A stretch of DNA of 64,000 bases, taken from contig CAVXNJ010000012.1 of the NCBI GenBank assembly GCA_963763135.1, positions 1,422,560-1,486,559 of the forward strand. The letters run 5' to 3'. The notes beneath the pieces were generated by a model, which did not search any database, was not told the origin of the DNA, and saw only the letters and a list, made by a program, of their open reading frames with translations. The translations under genes and the position numbers were made by a program. Positions 9,333 through 19,576 of the stretch are shown one piece after another. Numbering within the stretch: the stretch's first letter is position 1; every line of letters starts with the position of its first letter. Source of the stretch: JANMZO01 sp963763135 (GTDB lineage: Bacteria; Actinomycetota; Acidimicrobiia; Acidimicrobiales; JANYDT01).

Positions 9333-9536
9333 TACGAGCGCTTCACGGCCGGGTGCCGCCTGTCGACTAAAACTGCACCCGTGAAGCGCACCCTGTTCAA
9401 TACGAGCGCTTCACGGACCCTCACCGCTTGTCGACTAAAACTGCACCCGTGAAGCGCACCCTGTTCAATACGAGCGCTTCACGGACCCTCACCGCTTGTC
9501 GACTAAAACTGCACCCGTGAAGCGCACCCTGTTCAA
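9333..9536 (+). repeat. 68-bp sequence in three tandem copies
   Basis: Units are 9333-9400, 9401-9468 and 9469-9536, each exactly 68 bp. Units 2 and 3 are identical; unit 1 differs only in a 12-base block in its middle. Each unit contains an inverted repeat, GCGCTTCACGG and CCGTGAAGCGC, with a 30-base spacer (9338-9348 and 9379-9389 in unit 1). The last unit contains the start and first codons of the following membrane-protein gene, so the duplication copied its leader and 5' coding end. As 68 is not a multiple of 3, the upstream copies cannot extend the protein. Confidence 0.95.
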
Positions 9537-9942
9537 TGTCGACGCACTCTTCGAGTTGATATGTGGACTGATCTTTCTCTTCAACCCACTCCTCGGCCCC
9601 AAGCTTCCGGTCGCGGCCGGACTGGTAAGTACGTTGGGAGTCGTCCTTCTCGTCGCGTCAATCTTCCTCGGACAGGCCGGCATGGGGAAGGGTTCGTTGC
9701 AACACAAGCTTCCCGCCGTGGCGGCCATCAACATCGGAAGTGGCGTGGCCGGCGTTCTATGGACGCTCGTCGCCGACTCGTTCACGTCGACCGGGAAGAC
9801 ATTCGTATGGGTGATCGCCGCCCTGCTGATTGCGCTGGGCGTTGCTCAGCTCACGCTGGGCAGCCGTCCGCCGAAGGACAAGCAGCGACGCTCAACCCAG
9901 TCGCAACGGCTTGACGCGATTCGCAAGGCGCAAGAGAAGTAA
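9496..9942 (+). CDS. Small integral membrane protein of unknown function
   Basis: I do not recognise a family. The 148-residue protein has about four hydrophobic segments (roughly residues 15-32, 38-58, 68-88 and 103-121) and a basic, soluble C-terminal tail (SRPPKDKQRRSTQSQRL). It is therefore predicted to be a polytopic inner-membrane protein. The frame opens with TTG at 9496; a GTG at 9517 in the same frame (MKRTLFNVDALF) is an equally good start, and neither has a clear ribosome-binding site. The first 14 codons lie inside the third copy of the 68-bp tandem repeat. Confidence 0.7.
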   Translation: MSTKTAPVKRTLFNVDALFELICGLIFLFNPLLGPKLPVAAGLVSTLGVVLLVASIFLGQAGMGKGSLQHKLPAVAAINIGSGVAGVLWTLVADSFTSTGKTFVWVIAALLIALGVAQLTLGSRPPKDKQRRSTQSQRLDAIRKAQEK

Positions 9943-9953
9943 AACGGAACCGC

Positions 9954-10752
9954 TCAGGATCCGGTGAAGTTCGGTGCCCGCTTCTCCAGAAACGCTTTGG
10001 CCCCTTCGCGGTGGTCGGCGGTCTTGAACAGGTCGGCCAGCGTCGACGATACCCAGGAACCGAGTTCGGCCCAGTCAGGATCGAGGGCTCGGCGCAGACC
10101 GGCCTTGAGCTGAGCAACGGCTAGTGGCGGATTCGCGGCAATCTTCTGCGCCATCGCGAGCGCACTCGGAAGCAGCTCCTCGTGGGGCACGACCCGACCG
10201 ACCAGGCCGATCCGGAGGGCTTCTTCGGCGGAGATGACGTCGCCGGTGAACAGCAACTCAGCGGCTTTCTCCCGGCCGACGAGCTGCGCCAATCGGCCGA
10301 GACCCGGGGCGTCGCTCACGAGGCCGCGGAGGACGAACAGCTCTCCGAACTTCGCCTTTTCGCTGACGATACGGAGGTCGGCCATGATCGACAGCTCCAT
10401 GCCCCAACCCACAGCGGCACCGTTGACCGCAGCGATCACCGGAACGTTTGTGTGCAGGAGGGCGTCAGCCGTCGGGGTCAGACGCGGTCCTCCCCGTGCG
10501 GCGGAGGCCGTGTCTGGCGGTCGGTCCCCTCCACCCATCACGAGCTTCACGTCGTCGCCCGAGCAGAATGCCGGATCGGTCCCCGTGATCACCAGGCAGC
10601 GGGCCGTCGTGGTGCGGACGGCCTCTTCCAGTCAGCGCGTACGTGCGCCACGTCAACGCATTACGCGCCGCCGGACGGTTAATCGTAAGCACGCTTACGT
10701 GTCCGTGATGTTCGATCAGAAGCTCGTCGTCGGCAACAGTAGGTTCGCTCAC
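9954..10752 (-). pseudogene. Enoyl-CoA hydratase/isomerase (crotonase) gene broken by a one-base frameshift
   Basis: The first 40 codons (ATG at 10752, to NALTWRTYAL) and the remaining ~225 codons to the stop at 9954 lie in different frames. They join seamlessly if one base near 10632 is ignored: on the minus strand the junction reads CTG-A-CTG. The joined 265-residue product has the crotonase pattern: INRPAARNAL, the oxyanion-hole strand FCSGDDVKL, and VNGAAVGWGMELSIMADLRIVSE, followed by FGELFVLRGLVSDAPG. Family members hydrate enoyl-CoA or isomerise acyl-CoA in beta-oxidation; the substrate is not clear. Because both halves look under purifying selection, the break is either recent, or a sequencing/assembly error; programmed frameshifting is less likely. 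Confidence 0.8.
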
Positions 10753-11180
10753 GCTCGCAGACTACGCCCAGGCCCCGATCGATTGCACATTCGACTGTCA
10801 CACCGTTACGTCGGGGTCGGGGATCAGAACGTTCCGCACCTCTCCTACGAAGTCCTACCACGCAGTAATGAACGACCGGACGGTACGGCGGACCGGGCCG
10901 AAACTGTCGAACTCGGCAATGGTGAGACCATCGGGCTCGTAAGCACGCATCCGTCGACCAGACCACCTCGGCCGCGTCGGTCGCGTCGCGTTCGAACTCC
11001 TATGCGAACGTATCGATGGACGCACCGACCAACGCATCGCATCAGTTGCCCCGACACTCGTGGTGCGTCGAACGACCGCCTCCGCAGCGGATCGCTAGCG
11101 GCATTTCCGCAGGAATCTCGCCGGGACTCGCATTTCGTCATACCCGTGCGTTGGCTGTGCCAGAATGAGAGTCCCTTTTC
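10753..11180. other. Gene-free stretch before tRNA-Ala
   Basis: About 430 bases between the crotonase 5' end and tRNA-Ala. I see no convincing coding frame, repeat or terminator in it. It probably carries the promoters for the two diverging transcripts. Confidence 0.5.
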
Positions 11181-11253
11181 GGGGATGTAGCTCAATTGGT
11201 AGAGCGCCTGCTTTGCAAGCAGGAGGTCGACGGTTCGATCCCGTTCATCTCCA
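11181..11253 (+). tRNA. tRNA-Ala (anticodon TGC)
   Basis: A full 73-base cloverleaf: acceptor GGGGATG paired with CATCTCC, D-arm GCTC/GAGC, anticodon stem CCTGC/GCAGG with TGC at 11214-11216, and T-arm with GGTTCGATC. The CCA end is not encoded (the A at 11253 is followed by CGA). It pairs with the nearby tRNA-Ile, a linkage common next to gyrA in actinobacteria. Downstream, a GTTGTGGG/CCCACAAC inverted repeat (about 11267-11308) could act as terminator. The rest of the gap to 11506 shows no gene, only a repeated GCCCCGGCTCCGC (11275-11287 and near 11489). Confidence 0.97.
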
Positions 11254-11506
11254 CGACGTACTCGATTGTTGTGGGCCCCGGCTCCGCTAGCGCTTCGCCA
11301 CCCACAACCCCGCGGCTCTCACCCGAACTCGGCAGCTCGCTCGTTCCCCCGCTACGCTCCTCCACTCTCTGCGCCCTCGCCGGAGCCGCGCACTTCACAT
11401 GTCCACGACCGCGTGAACGTTGTGCGGAAGTGTGTGGCTTCTCTTAGCCCAGGTCTAGCCAGCTGCACACACTCGGCCTTGGAGCAGGCCCCGGCTCCGC
11501 GAGGAG

Positions 11507-12496
11507 TTAGTGCTTGGGCACGCCGTCGAAGCGGGCGCATTTGATCCCGCGAGCGGCCAAGTCCAGAAGCGACGGCGCCGCATCGAGCATCTCGGCCAAG
11601 CCACCGGATCCGGTTCGGTGAACGGTTCCTTCGATGATCGCCCTCGACGCCACGGCGAGCACGGCGCCGGCGGCGACCGACGGACGATCCATGCAACCGA
11701 ATATGACCACGTCGGAGATACCGCGACGTATGCCTCGAAGCTCGACGCGGATTGCTCCGGGGCCCGCTTCGGCGTGCGGTTGGCGCATCATCGGCAGGCG
11801 TGAAGTCAGGCGGTCACGTCGCGTCGCCGACATGCGCGAGGTGATCCGGGAGGCATTGGGAAACGACTCGTGCAGCAGCATCGGATCAGGAAGGGCGGCG
11901 CGGTAACAGTCGGCACCACCGATGGGGTCCGGAAACCAGCACAACTCCCGCCCCGACCCGCCGGGCTTGGCCACCCAATCGCCATCGCGCCAGTCGATGC
12001 CGTCGTGCTTCAGTGCTTCGTGATGCTGTCGGGCACAGGCCGGACCGGCAGTTCCCGTCTTGGCAACGTGGATTTCGTCGACTGACTCAAATTCCACGGA
12101 GGCATGCTGGGCCAACAGACACGAAAGCCCGGGCGCAAAGCCCGCTCCCATGATCACGGAGCGGTTCATCGCCAAGGCCAACGAATGAAGTTCCCGCAAG
12201 GCGACGGTGTCGTCGATCGAATCGCTCACCGACACGACGTGTGCCCCGAGCTCGAGCGCCAAGCGGGCCAAAACGCCATGATCGGGAGGACCGGCCAGGA
12301 CCACGATGCCCGGACTCACATCGGCCCAGGTCCGAGAACCGAGCGACTCGGTCATCGGGCCCATCGTGGCCACCACTTCGTCGGCCCGGCCGTCACGGGG
12401 GTCATCGAGCACGATCCGGTCGACTCCGGGAACGCTGAGAAGTTGCCGAACCGCACGACCGCCCACGACGCCGCAACCAACGACAAGAATGTTCAT
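11507..12496 (-). CDS. NAD(P)-binding protein, saccharopine dehydrogenase-like
   Basis: The 329-residue protein begins with a Rossmann motif (ILVVGCGVVGGRAVRQLL), followed by a region with VVLAGPPDHG and MGAGFAPGLSCLLAQHA, resembling the N-terminal domain and the GxxPGL-type loop of saccharopine dehydrogenase-like oxidoreductases. The C-terminal half is less typical and does not show lysine-pathway residues that I can name. The reaction is therefore unknown. It is preceded, with a seven-base gap, by a 45-codon membrane peptide gene on the same strand, so the two are probably co-transcribed. Confidence 0.7.
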   Translation of the reverse strand: MNILVVGCGVVGGRAVRQLLSVPGVDRIVLDDPRDGRADEVVATMGPMTESLGSRTWADVSPGIVVLAGPPDHGVLARLALELGAHVVSVSDSIDDTVALRELHSLALAMNRSVIMGAGFAPGLSCLLAQHASVEFESVDEIHVAKTGTAGPACARQHHEALKHDGIDWRDGDWVAKPGGSGRELCWFPDPIGGADCYRAALPDPMLLHESFPNASRITSRMSATRRDRLTSRLPMMRQPHAEAGPGAIRVELRGIRRGISDVVIFGCMDRPSVAAGAVLAVASRAIIEGTVHRTGSGGLAEMLDAAPSLLDLAARGIKCARFDGVPKH

Positions 12497-12503
12497 GAGG
12501 TCG

Positions 12504-12641
12504 TTAGCGCAGGTCAGGACCGGACAGCTCGCGCCAGCCGCCCTGCTGGGGAGGAATACCGCCGGAACCTCGGAGGCGAAGAACTCCCACGATCACCCCA
12601 GCGATGCCGAGGGACACGAGAGCACGACGAAGTGCATTCAC
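12504..12641 (-). CDS. Small single-pass membrane protein (45 aa)
   Basis: A short frame from GTG at 12641 to TAA at 12504. The translation starts MNALRRALVSLGIAG, has one hydrophobic segment (about residues 6-22), then a basic LRLRG stretch and a polar tail ending GGWRELSGPDLR. The pattern (basic N-terminus, one helix, Gly/Trp/Arg tail) and the seven-base gap to the next gene support a real gene. The start codon lies two bases from the 3' end of tRNA-Ile, leaving no room for a ribosome-binding site. It may be translated as a leaderless message after tRNA processing, or from an internal GTG. Function unknown. Confidence 0.6.
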   Translation of the reverse strand: MNALRRALVSLGIAGVIVGVLRLRGSGGIPPQQGGWRELSGPDLR

Positions 12642-12642
12642 G

Positions 12643-12716
12643 TGGGGCTGGCAGGAATCGAACCTGCGACCTTCACATTATCAGTGTGACGCTCTAACCA
12701 ACTGAGCTACAGCCCC
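12643..12716 (-). tRNA. tRNA-Ile (anticodon GAT)
   Basis: A 74-base cloverleaf on the minus strand: acceptor GGGGCTG with CAGCCCC, D-arm with GCTCAGTTGGTTAGAGC, anticodon loop CTGATAA giving GAT, and T-arm with GGTTCGATTCC. CCA is not encoded as a full triplet. It lies between the DUF3566 gene and the small membrane peptide gene, all on the minus strand downstream of gyrA. Confidence 0.97.
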
Positions 12717-12774
12717 AGGGCCGAGAAACATTACACGACGTAGCGATGTCGGATTTCCGTTTAGGTACTGCGGA

Positions 12775-13557
12775 CTACGACCGGGAACCCGGGGCCATCC
12801 ACGAACCGGTCGGATCCGACGCGGCGGCAATCCAGTCATCGCCGTCGGGCGTCGAACCATTCGAGCCTGACGCGGAGCCGTTCGTCGGGCCGGACGCGCC
12901 AACCAGACCACCGTTCGACGCCCGAGCCTCCTCGGGTGCCCACACGTCGTTGATGGCATCGCCTGGCGCTGACGTATCGAAGGACGCCGCGACGCCCCGA
13001 GCATCAGCTGGGAGGGCGCCCGCTGCCTCCACGAGGTGACTACCCGAAGCGCCGGCCACCGGCGGTTCGTACACCAGCGGGAGGGTCGCCTGCGGCGCTT
13101 TGACCTTGCGTCGACGCCGACGGCGACGGCGACGTCGTTGACCCGGGGTGGCTTCGGCCTGGGCAGCCGCAGCGTTGGCCAAGACGTCCTTGGGCAGGGG
13201 CACCCGTTCCTGGAGCACCGACACGACGACACCACCGAAAATGCTGCTGAGCATGTTGTAGAGAAACGCCATGACGACGGTACCGATGGTCGCGAGAAGA
13301 ATCAGCGCACCCGTTACCCCCAACGCCGCCCGAAACAACTTGTCACCGAACAGCTGAAAATCCTTGGTGCCGAGGAGGTCTCCGAGGAACGACTCGATCT
13401 GATCGCGTGTACCGATTCGATCGGCGATGAACCAGAGTCCGACGACGGCCACCAGCGAGACCAGACCACAACAAAGGTGGAACAGAAACGCGACTTTGGC
13501 CACCGACCAAAGCTCAAAGCGTCGAACGACTCGACGCGCTCGTATTCCTCTGCGCAC
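12775..13557 (-). CDS. DUF3566 family membrane protein
   Basis: The N-terminal 110 residues match the actinobacterial DUF3566 pattern: RRVVRRFELWSVAKVAFLF, then two hydrophobic helices (about residues 21-46 and 77-105) ending in a FGGVVVSVLQ-like segment. This domain is characteristically encoded just downstream of gyrA next to tRNA-Ile and tRNA-Ala, exactly as here. A very basic run (RRRRRRRRRRK near residue 140) and a low-complexity Ala/Ser/Gly/Pro tail of about 120 residues follow. The start is GTG at 13557. The protein is thought to sit in the membrane; its function is not known. Confidence 0.85.
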   Translation of the reverse strand: MRRGIRARRVVRRFELWSVAKVAFLFHLCCGLVSLVAVVGLWFIADRIGTRDQIESFLGDLLGTKDFQLFGDKLFRAALGVTGALILLATIGTVVMAFLYNMLSSIFGGVVVSVLQERVPLPKDVLANAAAAQAEATPGQRRRRRRRRRRKVKAPQATLPLVYEPPVAGASGSHLVEAAGALPADARGVAASFDTSAPGDAINDVWAPEEARASNGGLVGASGPTNGSASGSNGSTPDGDDWIAAASDPTGSWMAPGSRS

Positions 13558-13664
13558 ATACCGACACTACTGCCGCAGGGCCGCCCCGCGAAGTCAAGTG
13601 ACACGACAAATCCGCTGAAGATGCCCGAGGGCAGGGAACTTTGCCTGTGGTGCACGCTTGCCCA

Positions 13665-14252
13665 TCAACCAGATGATCCGGTCACCGTCACCCGGGGGAT
13701 CGAGGTCGGCGGTCGAAGGATGAGAACTCCGTCGACGAATGTTTCACCGGTGTGGATTGTGGTCGTGGTCGTCGACTCGGTGGCCCCCGACGTCTCCGTC
13801 AGATCTTCAAAGCGGCCGACGACCGCGCTGTGGCGGGCCCGGGCGAAGCCCCTCGCGCCGTTCACCTCCACGGTCACGGTGACATCGTCGCCGACCTCGG
13901 CGTAGTCAATCAAGGTCGCCCCATTGCGCGCCGCCAGTGCCACGGCCGACGATCGTCCTTCAGCGGCCCCGGCCAAAGCGACAGCATCGGCCGCACCCTG
14001 CGCTCGAGCCCGATCAGCCGCCGCGGCACCGAGTTTGACGACGAATACCGTGAGAACGGCAACGAGCGTCAGGACCGCGGCCGCCATGAGCGTCACGGAC
14101 GCCCCCTCACGTCGTGCAGCCCGGCCGCCAGGTCCGGGACGCGAAACACTCCGCCTCGTTGACGGGGCGGAGTGTTCCTCGAACGATAAACGTTGGTGTG
14201 TCAGGAACCGAGGTTGTGGCCGAGACTGCGGGGCTGATTGCGAATCGTGCAT
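13665..14252 (-). CDS. TadE/TadG-like membrane-anchored protein (Rv3654c-like)
   Basis: After a 50-residue basic N-terminal tail there is one transmembrane segment (LMAAAVLTLVAVLTVFVV, about residues 55-75) and then ADRARAQGAADAVALAGAAE, the pattern of actinobacterial TadE-like pseudopilin proteins. The remaining ~100 residues, with a Thr-rich run, are predicted to be extracytoplasmic. No other tad pilus gene is nearby, so a role in pilus assembly is not supported by context. ATG at 14252 sits right after AGGGGA. It lies between gyrA (separated by a hairpin) and DUF3566. Confidence 0.65.
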   Translation of the reverse strand: MHDSQSAPQSRPQPRFLTHQRLSFEEHSAPSTRRSVSRPGPGGRAARREGASVTLMAAAVLTLVAVLTVFVVKLGAAAADRARAQGAADAVALAGAAEGRSSAVALAARNGATLIDYAEVGDDVTVTVEVNGARGFARARHSAVVGRFEDLTETSGATESTTTTTIHTGETFVDGVLILRPPTSIPRVTVTGSSG

Positions 14253-14263
14253 TCCCCTATCGT

Positions 14264-14298
14264 GCGGCTGAGGTCTCCCCGAAAGGGGCGTCAGCCGC
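14264..14298 (-). terminator. Stem-loop downstream of gyrA
   Basis: GCGGCTGA (14264-14271) pairs with TCAGCCGC (14291-14298), with an inner CCCC-GAAA-GGGG tetraloop hairpin (14277-14288). It lies about 55 bases after the gyrA stop and just before the TadE-like gene. It has no T-run, so it may slow transcription or protect the 3' end rather than terminate. Confidence 0.6.
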
Positions 14299-14320
14299 GC
14301 GCTAGGCGGGTCGTATCGGT

Positions 14321-14353
14321 CTTAATCAGCCTCGGTCTCAATCAGCTTCGGTC

Positions 14354-14368
<15 letters not shown>
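14321..14368 (-). repeat. 16-bp tandem repeat (three copies) across the gyrA stop codon
   Basis: On the minus strand ACCGAAGCTGATTGAG is present at 14353-14368 and 14337-14352, and in a slightly changed copy (ACCGAGGCTGATTAAG) at 14321-14336. The first copy holds the last gyrA codons (T-E-A-D-stop); the other two follow the stop. This looks like slippage duplication of the gene end. Each copy supplies a further TGA or TAA in one frame. Confidence 0.9.
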
Positions 14369-16801
<2,433 letters not shown>

Positions 16802-16896
16802 TTACGTTCCTGTTCCGCTTTACTAAGCGCGCTGTATTTCAAGGGCCGGTCGGCGGCGATGACGTTCGAAGTCAATGCCGGCATGGGGCACTGGCT

Positions 16897-18966
16897 TTAG
16901 ATGTCTAGGAAGCGAACATCGTTCGCGTTTTGCACAATGAACTGCTTGCGGGCGTCGACGTCGTCGCCCATCAACGTGCTCATGACCTGGTCGGCGATGG
17001 CGGCCTGCTCGACGGTGACTTTGAGAAGCGTGCGCTTGCTGGCATCCATCGTGGTGTCGCCGAGCTCGTCGGCGTCCATTTCGCCCAGGCCCTTCAGCCG
17101 GTTGAACTCGAACTTGCGGTTCGGGTTCTCCTCGAGGAAGCGATCCTTGGCCGCGTCGTCTTTCAGATAGCGCTTCCCTTCTTTGCCGACGACAACCGAG
17201 TACAACGGCGGCTGGGCGATATAGACGAAGCCGGCCTCGACCATCGGACGCATCTGACGGAAGAAGAACGTGAGCAGCAGGGTGCGGATGTGCGAACCGT
17301 CGACGTCGGCGTCGCAGAGCGCGATGACCTTGTGGTAGCGGCACTTGCCGGCATCGAACTCCTCGCCCACACCGCCACCGATGGCGGTGATCAGGGCCTG
17401 GATTTCGTTGTTCTTCATCATCTTGTCGATGCGTGACCGCTCGACGTTGAGGATCTTGCCGCGGATCGGAAGAATGGCCTGCGTACGGGGGTCTCGTGCA
17501 TCGGTCGCGGAACCGAGGGCCGAGTCGCCCTCCACAATGAACAGTTCGGACTCTTCGGGGTTCTTACCGGAGCAGTCTTTCAACTTGCCCGGCAGACCTC
17601 CGCCGAAGGTGGCCGACTTGCGGGCGACGTCGCGGGCCTTTCGGGCCGCGACCCGCGCCTGCTGGGCGAACTGGGCCTTCTTGACGATCTTGTTGGCTTC
17701 GGTCGGGTTCTCCTCAAACCATTCGGCCAGCTTCTCGTTGGTCGCCTTCTGCACGAGCGTCTTCATGCTCGTGTTGCCGAGCTTGCCCTTGGTCTGGCCT
17801 TCGAACTGCGGCTCGCGGACCTTGACGGAGATGATCGCCGTGAGACCTTCCCGGATGTCTTCGCCCGCGAGGTTCTCGTCTTTTTCCTTCAGGAGACCCT
17901 TCTCCCGGGCGTACTTGTTGACGACGCTCGTGAGGGCGGAGCGGAAGCCTTCGACGTGCGTGCCACCTTCGATGGTCGCGATGCCGTTGGCGAACGAATG
18001 CAGGCCCTCGTAGTAGCCGGTGTTCCATTGCATGGCGACTTCCGCCTCACCGACGTTTTCGTCGTCGGACACCTTGAACGACGGAACCTTCGTGAACAGC
18101 GGTTCTTTCGTGGCGTTGAGGTGCTTGACGAAGTCGATCAGGCCCTGATTGAACTTGAACGTCACTTCTTCCGACGCCCCGGCGACGGTTCCGTCTTCGG
18201 TCAGCCGTTCATGATTTGGTCGCTCGTCGCGGAACACGATCTCGAGGCCCGCGTTGAGAAACGCCATCATCCGGAAGCGTTCGACCATGGTCTCGGCGCG
18301 GAAGTCGGTGGTCTCAAAGATCGTGGAGTCTGGCCAGAACGTGATCGTGGTTCCGGTGCGGTTGCGAGGGGCCTTTCCGGTCACCGCCAGTTTGGTCTTC
18401 ACGTTGCCGCCGTTGGCGAACTCGACAAAATGACGGTTGCCTTCGCGGTCGATCTCGGCCGTCAGTTTCGACGAGAGCGCGTTCACCACCGAAACGCCCA
18501 CGCCGTGCAGACCGCCGGACACCTTGTAACCGCCACCTTCGCCGAATTTGCCGCCCGCGTTGAGTTCCGACAGCACGATTTCTGCGGCCGGACGACCGTT
18601 GATGCGCTTGTCATCGGATTTCATCGGCCCGACGGGAATGCCGCGGCCGTTGTCTTCGACGCGACAACCGCCGTCGGCCTGGAGCACGATGACAATGCGA
18701 TTGCAGAAGCCGGCCATGGCTTCGTCGACCGAGTTGTCGACCACTTCCCAGACGCAATGGTGCAGGCCGGTGATCCCCGTTGAACCGATGTACATACCGG
18801 GGCGTTTGCGGACGTGTTCGCGGCCTTCGAGGACCGTGATGTCGTTCTCGTTGTACGTCGACGAACCCTTGGTCGACATGTTCGAATTCGCCGTGGCTCC
18901 GTTTGTGGACGCGCGAGGCGCTTCCGGAACTGGCGTGGCGGGGGACGTCGCGGTGTCGTTACTCAT
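16897..18966 (-). CDS. gyrB: DNA gyrase subunit B
   Basis: GyrB is the ATPase subunit of gyrase. The GHKL ATPase domain shows EVVDNSVDEAMAGF and GRGIPVG, then GGLHGVGVSVVNALS. The TOPRIM part has IVEGDSALGSA and LCDADVDGSHIRTLLLTFFFR. About 690 residues. The frame is open to a GTG at 18984, but the ATG at 18966 (MSNDTATSP) is preferred. The first ~45 residues are a low-complexity tail before NENDITVLEGREHVRKRPGMYIG. The 240-base gap to dciA shows no gene and probably contains the gyrBA promoter. Confidence 0.98.
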   Translation of the reverse strand: MSNDTATSPATPVPEAPRASTNGATANSNMSTKGSSTYNENDITVLEGREHVRKRPGMYIGSTGITGLHHCVWEVVDNSVDEAMAGFCNRIVIVLQADGGCRVEDNGRGIPVGPMKSDDKRINGRPAAEIVLSELNAGGKFGEGGGYKVSGGLHGVGVSVVNALSSKLTAEIDREGNRHFVEFANGGNVKTKLAVTGKAPRNRTGTTITFWPDSTIFETTDFRAETMVERFRMMAFLNAGLEIVFRDERPNHERLTEDGTVAGASEEVTFKFNQGLIDFVKHLNATKEPLFTKVPSFKVSDDENVGEAEVAMQWNTGYYEGLHSFANGIATIEGGTHVEGFRSALTSVVNKYAREKGLLKEKDENLAGEDIREGLTAIISVKVREPQFEGQTKGKLGNTSMKTLVQKATNEKLAEWFEENPTEANKIVKKAQFAQQARVAARKARDVARKSATFGGGLPGKLKDCSGKNPEESELFIVEGDSALGSATDARDPRTQAILPIRGKILNVERSRIDKMMKNNEIQALITAIGGGVGEEFDAGKCRYHKVIALCDADVDGSHIRTLLLTFFFRQMRPMVEAGFVYIAQPPLYSVVVGKEGKRYLKDDAAKDRFLEENPNRKFEFNRLKGLGEMDADELGDTTMDASKRTLLKVTVEQAAIADQVMSTLMGDDVDARKQFIVQNANDVRFLDI

Positions 18967-19207
18967 AGTGGTTCTTTTCTGCACGCGTTTGGGCGGGCAA
19001 CCCTTTCATTTCCAACCGAACTCCGAGATTTCTCCGCTACGGAAACCCGTGGACCGATTCGTTGGTGAACAACCGACAAGTTCGATCCGGCATTTCGTGT
19101 TTCCGCTGGTCAGAGCGGAGAATCGCAGAGACGTAATTCTACTCGACGGGGTGTGACAGACCTCTGCAAACACCCGTGTTTTCTGAAGAAAACTGCGAAG
19201 AATTTTG

Positions 19208-19576
19208 CTACTCGACAGCGCGGGGTCCGCGTCGCGTTCCGACCACGCGAACAGACAAACTGCTGACCGTCCCCGCGCCGACCTGCTCATTTACCCGGCG
19301 GATGAGATCGTCGCCCAGATACTTGAGTTGCGTCGCCCAGGCAGGCTCGGTGACTTCGACCGTCAGAACCCCGTCTCGGAGCCCGACGGGGCGGAGATGG
19401 GCCGCCAGAAGCTCGCCGACGAGTCCTTCCCACCCGGCGAAGACCTTCGACAGGGAGTCTGGCGGAGCCAAACCCAATCGCTTCGTCAGGGCGTCGAGTG
19501 TTTCACCGATTTTCTTCGGTGACTTCCACATCTCCTCGGGATCATGTCCCGAACTACGTGATGAACGATAATTCAT
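19208..19576 (-). CDS. dciA: DciA-like protein (DUF721)
   Basis: DUF721/DciA proteins bind the replicative helicase DnaB and help load it in bacteria that lack DnaC or DnaI. The 122-residue protein has the domain pattern AGWEGLVGELLAAHLRPVGLRDGVLTVEVTEPAWATQLKYL. Its location between recF and gyrB is the conserved actinobacterial place (mycobacterial Rv0004). ATG at 19576 overlaps the recF stop by four bases, which decides the start over a GTG at 19591. DnaB and SSB are also encoded in this window. Confidence 0.85.
   Translation of the reverse strand: MNYRSSRSSGHDPEEMWKSPKKIGETLDALTKRLGLAPPDSLSKVFAGWEGLVGELLAAHLRPVGLRDGVLTVEVTEPAWATQLKYLGDDLIRRVNEQVGAGTVSSLSVRVVGTRRGPRAVE

Noticed and set aside
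9333..9536. CRISPR array
   Set aside because: Contiguous 68-bp tandem units without unique spacers, with an inverted repeat inside each unit and overlap with a coding start; no cas gene in the window.
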